A stretch of 64,000 nt of DNA. It comes from Veillonella seminalis (lineage in GTDB: Bacteria; Bacillota; Negativicutes; Veillonellales; Veillonellaceae). The stretch spans positions 80,476 through 144,475 of the forward strand of contig NZ_RQUZ01000007.1 in assembly GCF_003992065.1 (NCBI RefSeq). The letters are read 5' to 3'. Below, piece after piece: positions 20,764 to 29,108 of this stretch. Position numbers and translations under genes: made by a program. Below the pieces are notes generated by a model. That model searched no databases. It saw only the letters and a list, made by a program, of their open reading frames with translations, and had not been told where the DNA came from. How positions within the stretch are numbered: position 1 is the stretch's first letter; each line of letters begins with the position of its first letter.

Positions 20764-21660
20764 TTATTTTACCAATCGTTGTTGCATGCCTTCCATGCCG
20801 TCACGCTCACTCACAATGACATGGGGAATTTCATGCCAATCCATGAAAGATGTTAAAATTTCGGCACCCGCCACAATAATATCCGCTCTCGTGGCCGGTA
20901 ACCCGGGTACCTGTAAACGTTCTTCCGCCGACATATAGCGAAGTTCCAAGATCATCCCTTCAATTACGGCCCGAGTCAATTGATGCCCCTGAATAAGTCC
21001 CGGATTATATTCCGTCATTTTTAAATACATGGCCGCCAAAGTCGTGGCCGTACCGCCTACCGCAATAAACTCACCGAACAGACCTTCAATCAGCAACGGA
21101 TCAAACCAAGGACGAGTTTCCTGCCATACTTCTTGCGGCCCTTCATCGGAACGGTCTTTAAGACGCACCGCCCCAATCGGATAGGAACGATTCCAATAAG
21201 CACCATCCTTTGTACCTAACGCAATTTCCGTACTGCCGCCGCCGATATCGATTAACCCGAAATGGCGATCATCTCCGGGGAATGAGCTGATAGCACCGGC
21301 AAAACCGAGTGCCGCTTCCTCTTCGCCGGTAATAACATTCGGTTCCATCGGACAAACCGCTGTCGCTTTGGCCATAAATTCCTTACCGTTAGCCGCTTCA
21401 CGAACGGCACTGGTAGCCACACCTACGACACGCATAGCACCGTAATTTTCAATGAGAGTTTTAATTTCAGTCAACGCTGCTAAACTGCGTTCCATAGACT
21501 CTTCCGTTAATTGGCCGTCAGCAGCGCGTTTACCCAGCCGTGTGGTCCACAAACGTTTCGGTTCATTGTGCCAGGTCTCACCGTCATAGGTACCAAGCAA
21601 TAAACGTAAAGAATTGGAGCCTAAATCAACAATCGCCGCTTTTAATACTGTATCTGCCAT
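20764..21660 (-). CDS. Ppx/GppA-family phosphatase
   Basis: The 298-residue protein is of the short Ppx/GppA class, related to exopolyphosphatase and pppGpp phosphatase. The N-terminal VDLGSNSLRLLLG, the central GLIDIGGGSTEIALG and the conserved TSAVREAANG motif define the ASKHA-fold family. Substrate (polyphosphate or pppGpp) cannot be decided from sequence. It lies between the S1 gene and tilS, the position held by spoIIE and neighbours in Bacillus. Confidence 0.85.
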   Translation of the reverse strand: MADTVLKAAIVDLGSNSLRLLLGTYDGETWHNEPKRLWTTRLGKRAADGQLTEESMERSLAALTEIKTLIENYGAMRVVGVATSAVREAANGKEFMAKATAVCPMEPNVITGEEEAALGFAGAISSFPGDDRHFGLIDIGGGSTEIALGTKDGAYWNRSYPIGAVRLKDRSDEGPQEVWQETRPWFDPLLIEGLFGEFIAVGGTATTLAAMYLKMTEYNPGLIQGHQLTRAVIEGMILELRYMSAEERLQVPGLPATRADIIVAGAEILTSFMDWHEIPHVIVSERDGMEGMQQRLVK

Positions 21661-21675
21661 AATTTCCTCCTAAAA

Positions 21676-21706
21676 CAAAAAGATGATGCGAAGCTTCGCA
21701 TCATCT
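21676..21706 (-). terminator. Terminator after the S1-domain gene
   Basis: A perfect 26-nt palindrome (AGATGATGCGAAG at 21681-21693 with 21694-21706) is followed on the minus strand by TTTTTGTTTT. It lies 6 nt after the S1 gene stop and before ppx. Confidence 0.85.
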
Positions 21707-21712
21707 CACTGC

Positions 21713-22204
21713 TTAATCTCTGCGACCTCCACGACCGCCACGTTTGGATTCCGTATTACGTTTTAAATCCGTCAATCGTTCTTCGCTGTCTTTTAAGAAG
21801 CGACTCATCTTATCTTCAAAGGACATACCGCCGCTTTTGCGTTCAAAAGAATTACGGCGATTGCCATCGTGAGCACTGCGAGCATGCCCGTCATGTTGAC
21901 GAGGGCGGAATTCTCTTTCTCTAGGTTCACGATTGTCAGTTTTTGGCGCTCTTGGCGCAGCTTCCGGCTTAGGTAATGTTTGCTTAATGGATAAGCTGAT
22001 CTTACCTTTTTCATCCACACTCAAAACTTTAACCTTAACTGTGTCTGCTTCTTTAATAAAATCCGAAATATTTTCCACATATTCATTCGCTACTTCTGAA
22101 ATGTGCACCAAACCCGTTTGTTTGTTACCTAAGTCTACAAACGCACCAAATTTCGTGATCCCCGTAACAGTGCCCTCAAGAACACTACCGACTTCAATGG
22201 CCAT
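21713..22204 (-). CDS. S1 RNA-binding domain protein (YabR-like)
   Basis: The protein is 163 residues. One S1 domain covers about 1-75 (VGSVLEGTVTGITKFGAFVDL, TGLVHISEVANEYVENI, VKVLSVDEKGKISLSIKQ). A charged Arg/Gly-rich tail follows (FRPRQHDGHARSAHDGNR, ending GGRGGRRD), likely adding unspecific RNA affinity. Bacillus YabR occupies the same place after divIC. It may associate with ribosomes or mRNA; the exact role is unknown. The AGGAGG is 13 nt from the ATG, rather far. Confidence 0.85.
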   Translation of the reverse strand: MAIEVGSVLEGTVTGITKFGAFVDLGNKQTGLVHISEVANEYVENISDFIKEADTVKVKVLSVDEKGKISLSIKQTLPKPEAAPRAPKTDNREPREREFRPRQHDGHARSAHDGNRRNSFERKSGGMSFEDKMSRFLKDSEERLTDLKRNTESKRGGRGGRRD

Positions 22205-22389
22205 GCTAACCCAATGTCCTCCTAAACTACTAATAAAACGTTGTGCCGTAATACATGCACACTAAATTAATTATATAGGTGTATGAAAAACCTTGTCAAC
22301 TGATATTTCACGAATGTATCGGCTTGCATGACAATAAGCAAATCCCCTGTCAGATTACTGTCTGCTGTGCCGATTATCGCTCGTACAGT

Positions 22390-22698
22390 CTACTTCACAT
22401 ACGGTACTTCGCCCGGTTTGACAAGCCCCAATTCGTCACGAGCCACATCTTCAATCGCTTGCGGATCCTGCAAACGCTGTTTATCCTGCTCTAACGCTTC
22501 ATTACTCTTCTTTAATTCTTCAATTTGAATTTGCAATTGATGTTGCTGCTGTTTAATAGCATAAATATCATACATCGTTCGCAAAATAAAAATAGCCCCT
22601 AACGCAACAACAAGAATCTGTAACCACATTATTATTTTACTGCGTTTCGGGCGCTCCTGTCGTCCCCTCACGGGGCTTCGTTTTATCTCCTCTGCCAT
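22390..22698 (-). CDS. FtsB/DivIC-type septum formation initiator
   Basis: This 102-residue bitopic membrane protein has a basic cytoplasmic N-terminus, one membrane segment (IIMWLQILVVALGAIFIL) and an extracytoplasmic coiled coil (QQHQLQIQIEELKKSNEALEQ) ending in ARDELGLVKPGEVPYV, the hallmark of FtsB/DivIC. It stabilises the divisome with FtsL/FtsQ. The open frame runs back to 22815, but the ATG at 22698 is chosen because TGAGGA lies 9 nt upstream and it gives the family length. Confidence 0.85.
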   Translation of the reverse strand: MAEEIKRSPVRGRQERPKRSKIIMWLQILVVALGAIFILRTMYDIYAIKQQQHQLQIQIEELKKSNEALEQDKQRLQDPQAIEDVARDELGLVKPGEVPYVK

Positions 22699-22856
22699 AG
22701 TCCGGTTCCTCATCGTCTTGCACTGTCTAAATGAGCCTATTATAACACCAATATCGAAGTCCTTCAATGAAATGTTGGTCATCAGACAACTTGACTTTAC
22801 TACCACTCCAATCATTACAGACCCTTACGTCATAAATCAACGCTTCCGGTTCGGCT

Positions 22857-23336
22857 TTATGCGTCTGCCAATGCCGCTATTCTCGATTCAATCGACTCCC
22901 CATGATACCTGAACTGAGGATATAATTCCGAAAGCGGTATCAATACAAAAGCGCGCTCCCACAAATAAGGATGCGGAATTTGAAGTCGTTCGGTTTGAAC
23001 GTTCACTATATCACCGGTTTCGGTTTCCGCCCACACAATATCCAGATCAAGGGTACGCGGCCCCCAATGAATAAGACGTTCCCGACCAGCTGCCTTTTCC
23101 AAAGCCTGCATAACATCCAACAAAGCTTCCGGTTCCAAGGTAGTTACAACCTTGCAGGCACCGTTTAAAAACGGGCCCTGATTAGTATTCCCCCAAGGTT
23201 CCGTCTCAAGCCATTTTGAAGTCGTCACGGAATCAATCGCCTCATGACGACGTAAACCTTCAACCGCATCAGTTAAGTATTTTTCACGATCGCCCAAATT
23301 AGAGCCCAGGCTGAGATAATATATATACTTCATCAA
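22857..23336 (-). CDS. folK: 6-hydroxymethyl-dihydropterin pyrophosphokinase
   Basis: FolK pyrophosphorylates hydroxymethyl-dihydropterin before condensation with pABA. Its 159 residues contain YYLSLGSNLGDREKYL at the N-terminus and the ATP-site signature GPRTLDLDIV, with IPHPYLWERAFVLIPL near the end. It follows folB after 9 nt in the folE-folP-folB-folK run. Confidence 0.95.
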   Translation of the reverse strand: MMKYIYYLSLGSNLGDREKYLTDAVEGLRRHEAIDSVTTSKWLETEPWGNTNQGPFLNGACKVVTTLEPEALLDVMQALEKAAGRERLIHWGPRTLDLDIVWAETETGDIVNVQTERLQIPHPYLWERAFVLIPLSELYPQFRYHGESIESRIAALADA

Positions 23337-23345
23337 GCAGCCTCT

Positions 23346-23708
23346 CTACATTTGACCGCGTGTAATCGTTATTTCCGCATAATCGAGCATGCCCGGAATC
23401 GGCACGGCCGGTTTACGAATTGCTACGGCGAGGCCGATAATACCGCGATAATTGTTCCACAATTCATCGGCAATCAAAGTGCCCACTTTTTCCAATAATT
23501 TCTGCGGTTCACCCGTGACGATGCGTTCCACCGTATTATATACGTCCACATAGTTAATAGAATCTGCCAAATCATCGGACTGACCGGCTTTGGTCAAATC
23601 TATCAAAATTGTGACATCCACAAAAAAACGCTGCCCCTGACTGTTTTCCGATTCCAAGTTCCCATGATACCCGAAAAAGCCCATGTTTTTTAATACAATC
23701 TTATCCAT
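23346..23708 (-). CDS. folB: Dihydroneopterin aldolase
   Basis: FolB cleaves dihydroneopterin to 6-hydroxymethyl-dihydropterin. The 120 residues start with IVLKNMGFFGYHGNLESE and include DLADSINYVDVYN and the C-terminal VAIRKPAVPIPGMLDYAEI, all family landmarks. The start overlaps the folP stop by one base. Confidence 0.95.
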   Translation of the reverse strand: MDKIVLKNMGFFGYHGNLESENSQGQRFFVDVTILIDLTKAGQSDDLADSINYVDVYNTVERIVTGEPQKLLEKVGTLIADELWNNYRGIIGLAVAIRKPAVPIPGMLDYAEITITRGQM

Positions 23709-24544
23709 TAGAACTCTCCTCTCAGCAAGGCATCTGCAACAGTTAACGCTTTTTTGTGCATATCTACATTGTGCACGCGTACCATGTCAATTCCTTGGAT
23801 TAAGCCGGTAATACAAGCGGCTACAGTGCCTTCATCCCGTTGATCGGGCGGGCAATCGTTCAACATAGCGCCAATAAAACGCTTGCGACTAGGTGCCAAG
23901 AGCACCGGATATTCATAAGCCGTCAATTCACCGAGACGTTGCATAACTTCAATATTCTGAGCTCCGGTTTTACCGAAACCGATACCGGGATCCAACCAGA
24001 TATTTTGTGGCTGAACGCCCTCTTTTAAGGCAATATCAACAGAAGCGAAGAAAAAAGCCTTCATATCTTCGATAATATCACCATAGTTCGTATCATTCTG
24101 ATTGTGCATGATAATAACCGGCACCTTATGCTTAGCTGCTACGGCTGCAATATCGGGGTCGTAGCGCAAGCCCCAAATATCATTGAGAATGTGAGCACCA
24201 TGAGACAATGCACAATCGGCTGTTTCCGCACGATAGGTATCAATGGACACAGGCATCTTCGTTGCTTCCAAAACAGGCCCCAACAAAGCTTCCATGCGGT
24301 TGATTTCTTCCTGCACGGAAATATGCGTATGACCCGGTCTTGTGGATTCCACGCCGAGATCGATTAAATCGGCACCTTGTGATTCCATTTCACGGGCATA
24401 AGCAATAGCCGCATCCGGTGTATTATATTTACCGCCATCGGAGAACGAATCGGGGGTACCGTTTAAAATTCCCATGATCAAAGTGCTGTTATTGAGCACC
24501 AATGTTCTGCCGTCATTCCATTTATAACTGCGTCGTTTGAACAT
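23708..24544 (-). CDS. folP: Dihydropteroate synthase
   Basis: FolP condenses pABA with the pterin pyrophosphate and is the sulfonamide target. The 278 residues include LIMGILNGTPDSFSDGG, DLIDLGVESTRPGH, IWLDPGIGFGKT and the C-terminal VRVHNV. Two usually invariant spots differ: the NVTPDSFSDGG loop reads NGT and the GGESTRPG motif reads GVESTRPG. The start overlaps folE by 23 nt. Confidence 0.94.
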   Translation of the reverse strand: MFKRRSYKWNDGRTLVLNNSTLIMGILNGTPDSFSDGGKYNTPDAAIAYAREMESQGADLIDLGVESTRPGHTHISVQEEINRMEALLGPVLEATKMPVSIDTYRAETADCALSHGAHILNDIWGLRYDPDIAAVAAKHKVPVIIMHNQNDTNYGDIIEDMKAFFFASVDIALKEGVQPQNIWLDPGIGFGKTGAQNIEVMQRLGELTAYEYPVLLAPSRKRFIGAMLNDCPPDQRDEGTVAACITGLIQGIDMVRVHNVDMHKKALTVADALLRGEF

Positions 24545-25103
24545 CCGTTGAACCTCCTAAAATAGTCAATGCTTCTTCCCGAAGCTGTCCCGTCCGGCTT
24601 AAAACACCGCGACATTCCATGGTCACAACGGCCGTTCCTTGTTGTAACTCGCCTTTAATAAGCATACATAAATGCGTTGCTTTAATGCGTACCATCACGC
24701 CTTCAGCCTCTAAATCGTTTTCCAGCGCCGTGGCAATTTCACGCGTCATGCGTTCCTGCAACTGCGGGCGACGGGCAAACAGATTAACCAAATCGCTGAG
24801 CTTACTGAGTCCGGCTACGCGACCGTCCTTCGGCTGATACACAATGTCGGCGGTGCCGAAAAAAGGCATCAAATGATGTTCACATACAGAATAAAACGGG
24901 ATACTCGTTACCGCTACCAAGCCTTTGTAGTCGGTAGGAAAAATATCCCCCCATATATCGGCACTGGATTTATTCATACCGACAAACAGCTCTTCATATA
25001 AACCGGCTACACGCTGCGGCGTATTCTCCATATCAGCCGCTTTTAAATCAATCCCCAAGGCTGTTAAAAACTGTGCCACACCCTCACTGGCCTGTTCTTT
25101 CAT
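24522..25103 (-). CDS. folE: GTP cyclohydrolase I
   Basis: FolE converts GTP to dihydroneopterin triphosphate, the entry to folate synthesis. Its 193 residues carry the zinc ligands in SVCEHHLMPFFG and in THLCMLIKG, plus LSKLSDLVNLFARRPQLQERMT. It is first in the folE-folP-folB-folK run. pab genes and a dihydrofolate reductase are not in the window. Confidence 0.96.
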   Translation of the reverse strand: MKEQASEGVAQFLTALGIDLKAADMENTPQRVAGLYEELFVGMNKSSADIWGDIFPTDYKGLVAVTSIPFYSVCEHHLMPFFGTADIVYQPKDGRVAGLSKLSDLVNLFARRPQLQERMTREIATALENDLEAEGVMVRIKATHLCMLIKGELQQGTAVVTMECRGVLSRTGQLREEALTILGGSTDVQTTQL

Positions 25104-25114
25104 GACAAAATCTC

Positions 25115-26671
25115 CTATACGATTTTAGTCGTCCACGATTCAACATTCCATTCGTCCGTAATCCATGAGCGATAAAATTCAGGTTCATGACTGACTACTA
25201 AAATCGTTCCTTTAAAACGACGTAGCGCATCGGCCAACTCTTCCTTAGCGGCTACGTCCAAATGATTCGTCGGTTCGTCCAAAACCAACACATTATACGG
25301 CTCCTGCATCAATTTGCAGAGTCGTACTTTCGCATTCTCACCACCCGATAAGACGCGCATCTGACTCGTAATATGCTCATTTGTGAGCCCGCAACGGGCA
25401 AGAGCTGCGCGCACTTCCGCATTCGTCATGGCGGGATATGCATTCCAAATATAATCAAGTGCCGTCATATCATTATGGGCACTGTCTTCCTGTTCAAAAT
25501 AGCCAACCTGTAAAAAGTCGCCTCGTTCAACCTCACCGGCAAACGATTTAATTAAGCCCAATAAAGTCTTAAGAAGCGTCGTCTTACCGAGCCCGTTAAC
25601 ACCGCGCACGGCAATTTTCTGACCGCGTTCCAAGACAACATCCACCGGCTTCGTAAGCGCCGAGTCATAGCCCAACACTAAATCTTTGGCACTTACCACA
25701 AAACGGCTTGGCGTACGCCCTTCTTTAAAACCGAACGACACCTCCAAATGAACCTTCGGTTTTTCCAAAATTTCCATCTTCTCCAAACGCTTAGCACGGG
25801 AATTAGCCATACCGCGTGTAGCCACACGAGCTTTATTACGCTGAATGAAATCTTCCATACGGGCAATTTCCTGTTGCTGGCGCTCGTAAGCTTTAATCGC
25901 TTGGGCACGCTGCACTTCATAAGCCGCCAGGAACTGTTCATAGTTCCCTGTATAGCGGGTTAACTGCGCCTGCTCGATGTGATAAATCACATTGACTACG
26001 GAATTCAAAAACTCCATGTCATGAGAGATGAGAATAAAAGCATTTTCATAGTTTTGCAAATAATTCTGTAGCCATGCAATATGCTCTACGTCCAAATAGT
26101 TGGTCGGTTCGTCTAAAAGCAAAATCGTCGGTTTTTGCAATAAAAGCTTCGTCAAAAGTACCTTCGTACGCTGGCCGCCGCTCAGTTCGTTAACGAGACG
26201 GTCAAGACCGATGTCAACGAGGCCGAGACCTTGGGCGGTACGCTCGATGGTGGCATCAGTTTCGTAAAAACCGCGGTGTTCCAACTCTTCCTGCCACTCA
26301 CCGGTTTTCTCCATGAGCTCATTCATACGCTCTTCGTCACAATCGGTCATCTCCATATACGCCGCCTGCAACTCTTTATCCAACTCGAATAAATCGCTAA
26401 ACGCATCACGCAGTACATCGCGTATGGTTTGCCCTTCTGCCAATACGCTGTGCTGATCCAAATAGCCTACCGTGCCCTTATTAGACCACGCCACGGTGCC
26501 CTCGTCCGGCAAAATCTTACCGGTTATGATATTTAAAAACGTAGACTTACCTTCGCCATTAGCGCCGATTAAACCTACATGTTCACCTTTTAATAGTCGA
26601 AACGACGCATCATCCAAAATTTGACGGGCGCCGAAGCCATGCGTCACATGTGACACAGTTAGTACACTCAT
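25115..26671 (-). CDS. ABC-F family ATPase (ribosome-associated type)
   Basis: The 518-residue soluble protein has two ABC domains and no membrane segments. Walker A motifs are GANGEGKST (about 36-44) and GVNGLGKTT; signature motifs are LSGGQRTKVLL and LSGGENAKVRL; Walker B ends in LLLDEPTNYLD and LVLDEPTNHLD. A charged inter-domain linker (YERQQQEIARMEDFIQRNKA) is the P-site tRNA-interaction motif region of translation-type ABC-F proteins. Whether it is an EttA/YdiF-like housekeeping factor or an antibiotic-protection factor is not decidable here. Confidence 0.92.
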   Translation of the reverse strand: MSVLTVSHVTHGFGARQILDDASFRLLKGEHVGLIGANGEGKSTFLNIITGKILPDEGTVAWSNKGTVGYLDQHSVLAEGQTIRDVLRDAFSDLFELDKELQAAYMEMTDCDEERMNELMEKTGEWQEELEHRGFYETDATIERTAQGLGLVDIGLDRLVNELSGGQRTKVLLTKLLLQKPTILLLDEPTNYLDVEHIAWLQNYLQNYENAFILISHDMEFLNSVVNVIYHIEQAQLTRYTGNYEQFLAAYEVQRAQAIKAYERQQQEIARMEDFIQRNKARVATRGMANSRAKRLEKMEILEKPKVHLEVSFGFKEGRTPSRFVVSAKDLVLGYDSALTKPVDVVLERGQKIAVRGVNGLGKTTLLKTLLGLIKSFAGEVERGDFLQVGYFEQEDSAHNDMTALDYIWNAYPAMTNAEVRAALARCGLTNEHITSQMRVLSGGENAKVRLCKLMQEPYNVLVLDEPTNHLDVAAKEELADALRRFKGTILVVSHEPEFYRSWITDEWNVESWTTKIV

Positions 26672-26699
26672 CAGTCATCTCCCAACCGTATATCTAATG

Positions 26700-26725
26700 T
26701 AAAAGCCATCTAAAAAAGACGGCTT
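26700..26725 (-). terminator. Weak hairpin terminator at the end of the opp operon
   Basis: AAGCCATC pairs with GACGGCTT (one G-U pair) around an A-rich loop, about 25 nt past the fusion-gene stop. The minus strand then reads TTTTAC, so the U-tract is short. Confidence 0.45.
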
Positions 26726-26749
26726 AATTTAATCATATATATTTTACCT

Positions 26750-29029
26750 TTATTTTACAGCTCTGTCAAAATCGCGACCATAGCGCCACCAGTACCGAAG
26801 GGCTGTGATGGCCATAATATGAGCACCTTTTTGAATCATGGCAAGCCCTTCCGGCGAACCGGCTCGGGCTGCAAATTCCGGCGTATGAAGTCCCATATCT
26901 TCACCGATAGCCAAGGTGAGCTGCACCGTCGGCACCACATGCGACACATTACCCATATCGGTACTGCCTTCCGCCACATTATCAGGAAGGATCGTCGGTG
27001 TAGCCCCCCACTCCGTCATAACGGCTTGGGCCAAATCACGCCATGTTTTATCTTCCCGCAAATCTTTAAAAAGCGGTTCATAATGACGCATTGCCACTTT
27101 CGCGCCTTGTGCTTTGGCAATCTCTTCAGCCTTAGATCTGACGGCCGGCAGTACAATATCTTCTAAAAATTCCACCGTATGAGCCCGTACGGTCATGTGC
27201 AGCACAGCTTCCGCCGGAATCATATTGGGGGCTTCGCCGGCCTCGGTAAATATCTGCCCGATTACCACTTCATCGCCCCACTGATCTTTTAATGCATTAA
27301 CGGCCGTATATAATTCAACGGCACAAGTCAGAGCATTGATACCGTGGTCTTCTAAATCCGCCACATGAGCCGACCGCCCGATAAATTTTACTTCCAACGG
27401 ATGACTGGCCAACGAAGAACCACCCAATTCATTCACATCCGCCGGATGTGTCAATAAAGCACCGGCATAGCCGTTAAAAACGCCGGCGTTGGCCATGAAT
27501 ACCTTACCGCCAACCGTTTCTTCCGCCGGACAGCCGAAGAAGGTAGTTAACGCTTCCGGCACAGCCGCCGCAAAACCAATGGCAGCCCCCACGCTCATGG
27601 CGGCAATCAAATTATGACCGCAACCGTGACCGAGTCCCGGCAAGGCGTCATATTCACCGAGAAACGCCATTTTAAAGAAACTATCCATATTGCCCTTATC
27701 GGCTTTAAGAGACGTGGCCAATTCCGGAATCGTGCCGTCACTCACATCGGTTTTAACTGTAAAGGCCTTGTTCTTCAATACCTTCGTAATCGCCGCTACC
27801 GCCTTATGTTCCGTCAGCCCCACTTCGGGATTATCATGTAAATAAGCCGACAAATCGATAAGCGATTGTTCCATGGCCTTAACAGCCTCATGGATACGAG
27901 CTTCACGGGCAGCCAAAGAATCCGCATATGTATTAAGGACCGCAACAGACTCTGTAGTAACGTCCGCAACAACATCTGTATTACCGTTCATAACATCAGC
28001 TGTATTAACTTCTTTAACAAGGCCGACAGTAACAGCTGTATCAGCATCAACTGGCATATCATTCAGCTTTTCTGTCTCAGCCAACGCGGCCTCGCAATAC
28101 GGGAATAACACCAATGTATTGGAAATTGCCCTAAAACTTACATAGCTTCCCAATGGCAAGGCTTGATGCGGCGTACCATGACCGGTCGGCACATAGCAAA
28201 CAAAAGGTTCCGGTGCCGCTTCATCACGTTCAGCCATCATATAATCCATCACATGAGCACCGATTTCATAGTCCGGTTCATCTTCGTCCTCACAGTCCGT
28301 AAAAGTACCGAGAGCTACTCCCTTAACACGGCTCAATACGCCCTGACGGCGCAACTGTTGTAACATGCGGTCAATCTTATACGGCGGTTCACCAATATCT
28401 TCCAAAAGTAACACCGCATCATCCCAGTCTTCGGGATTCGGTGCGTACGGCGTGCCGCCCAAACTGCATAGAATCGCCAAGTTACCGCCTATAAGGCGAC
28501 CTTCTTCCATATTGGCACCGATAAAACCGCGCGGCGGAGCCGGCAACGGCTCTACAACCGTTGTTTTACCTTCCAATAAATCAAAAAGATGAGCAACATC
28601 CTTTTCACGGCCCGGTTTTAACCAATCCACACCCATCGGCCCGTGATAAGTCACCAAGCGACTGTAACGCCCGATGGCCGTATGCAATGCCGTACAATCA
28701 CTGTAACCGACAAACGGTTTCTGTGACTTACGAATACCTTCATAATCCAATAAATCAAGATAACGAACCGTGCCGTAACCGCCACGCAAAGCAATAACGG
28801 CATCGCAGCTGTCATCCGTCATAAATGCATTAAATTCCGCCGCCTGTTCTTCCGGCGTACCGCCGTAAAGTCCGTGACGGTAACAGGATGCTCCGAATAC
28901 AGACTTATAACCGTGTTCCTTCACCAAAGCTTCGAGAGCTTCCAAATTTTCTTCCGTAGCCGAAGCGGGGGCCGTAAACGCCAATGTCATCCCCGGTTGT
29001 AACCGTTTTGGCAAAATCCAATCCATCAC
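26750..29029 (-). CDS. LD-carboxypeptidase (S66) fused to an M20 amidohydrolase
   Basis: This is a 759-residue natural fusion. Residues 1-~310 are a peptidase S66 domain. Its nucleophile Ser110 lies in VGYSDCTALH, followed by LLEDIGEPPYKIDRML (Glu near 210) and TGHGTPHQ (His near 284-288). S66 enzymes remove the terminal D-Ala from murein tetrapeptides in the cytoplasm. A ~65-residue low-complexity linker (316-380) leads to an M20 metallopeptidase/amidohydrolase domain, with metal motif GLGHGCGHN (466-473), CPAEETVGGK and a C-terminal HTPEFAARAG. There is no signal peptide. It is last in the opp operon, so it could trim imported peptides in two steps. No stop or frame break separates the halves. 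Confidence 0.88.
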   Translation of the reverse strand: MMDWILPKRLQPGMTLAFTAPASATEENLEALEALVKEHGYKSVFGASCYRHGLYGGTPEEQAAEFNAFMTDDSCDAVIALRGGYGTVRYLDLLDYEGIRKSQKPFVGYSDCTALHTAIGRYSRLVTYHGPMGVDWLKPGREKDVAHLFDLLEGKTTVVEPLPAPPRGFIGANMEEGRLIGGNLAILCSLGGTPYAPNPEDWDDAVLLLEDIGEPPYKIDRMLQQLRRQGVLSRVKGVALGTFTDCEDEDEPDYEIGAHVMDYMMAERDEAAPEPFVCYVPTGHGTPHQALPLGSYVSFRAISNTLVLFPYCEAALAETEKLNDMPVDADTAVTVGLVKEVNTADVMNGNTDVVADVTTESVAVLNTYADSLAAREARIHEAVKAMEQSLIDLSAYLHDNPEVGLTEHKAVAAITKVLKNKAFTVKTDVSDGTIPELATSLKADKGNMDSFFKMAFLGEYDALPGLGHGCGHNLIAAMSVGAAIGFAAAVPEALTTFFGCPAEETVGGKVFMANAGVFNGYAGALLTHPADVNELGGSSLASHPLEVKFIGRSAHVADLEDHGINALTCAVELYTAVNALKDQWGDEVVIGQIFTEAGEAPNMIPAEAVLHMTVRAHTVEFLEDIVLPAVRSKAEEIAKAQGAKVAMRHYEPLFKDLREDKTWRDLAQAVMTEWGATPTILPDNVAEGSTDMGNVSHVVPTVQLTLAIGEDMGLHTPEFAARAGSPEGLAMIQKGAHIMAITALRYWWRYGRDFDRAVK

Positions 29030-29108
29030 TGCTTCTCCTATCCACTATTCATTGAATATAGCCAATGCATTTAATCATTGGCTATACTCGTCAGCTATAC
29101 ACTTTCAC

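Noticed and set aside
22205..22389. Possible small gene or RNA between the S1 and FtsB genes
   Set aside because: No frame with a ribosome-binding site, no cloverleaf and no strong hairpin could be recognised.
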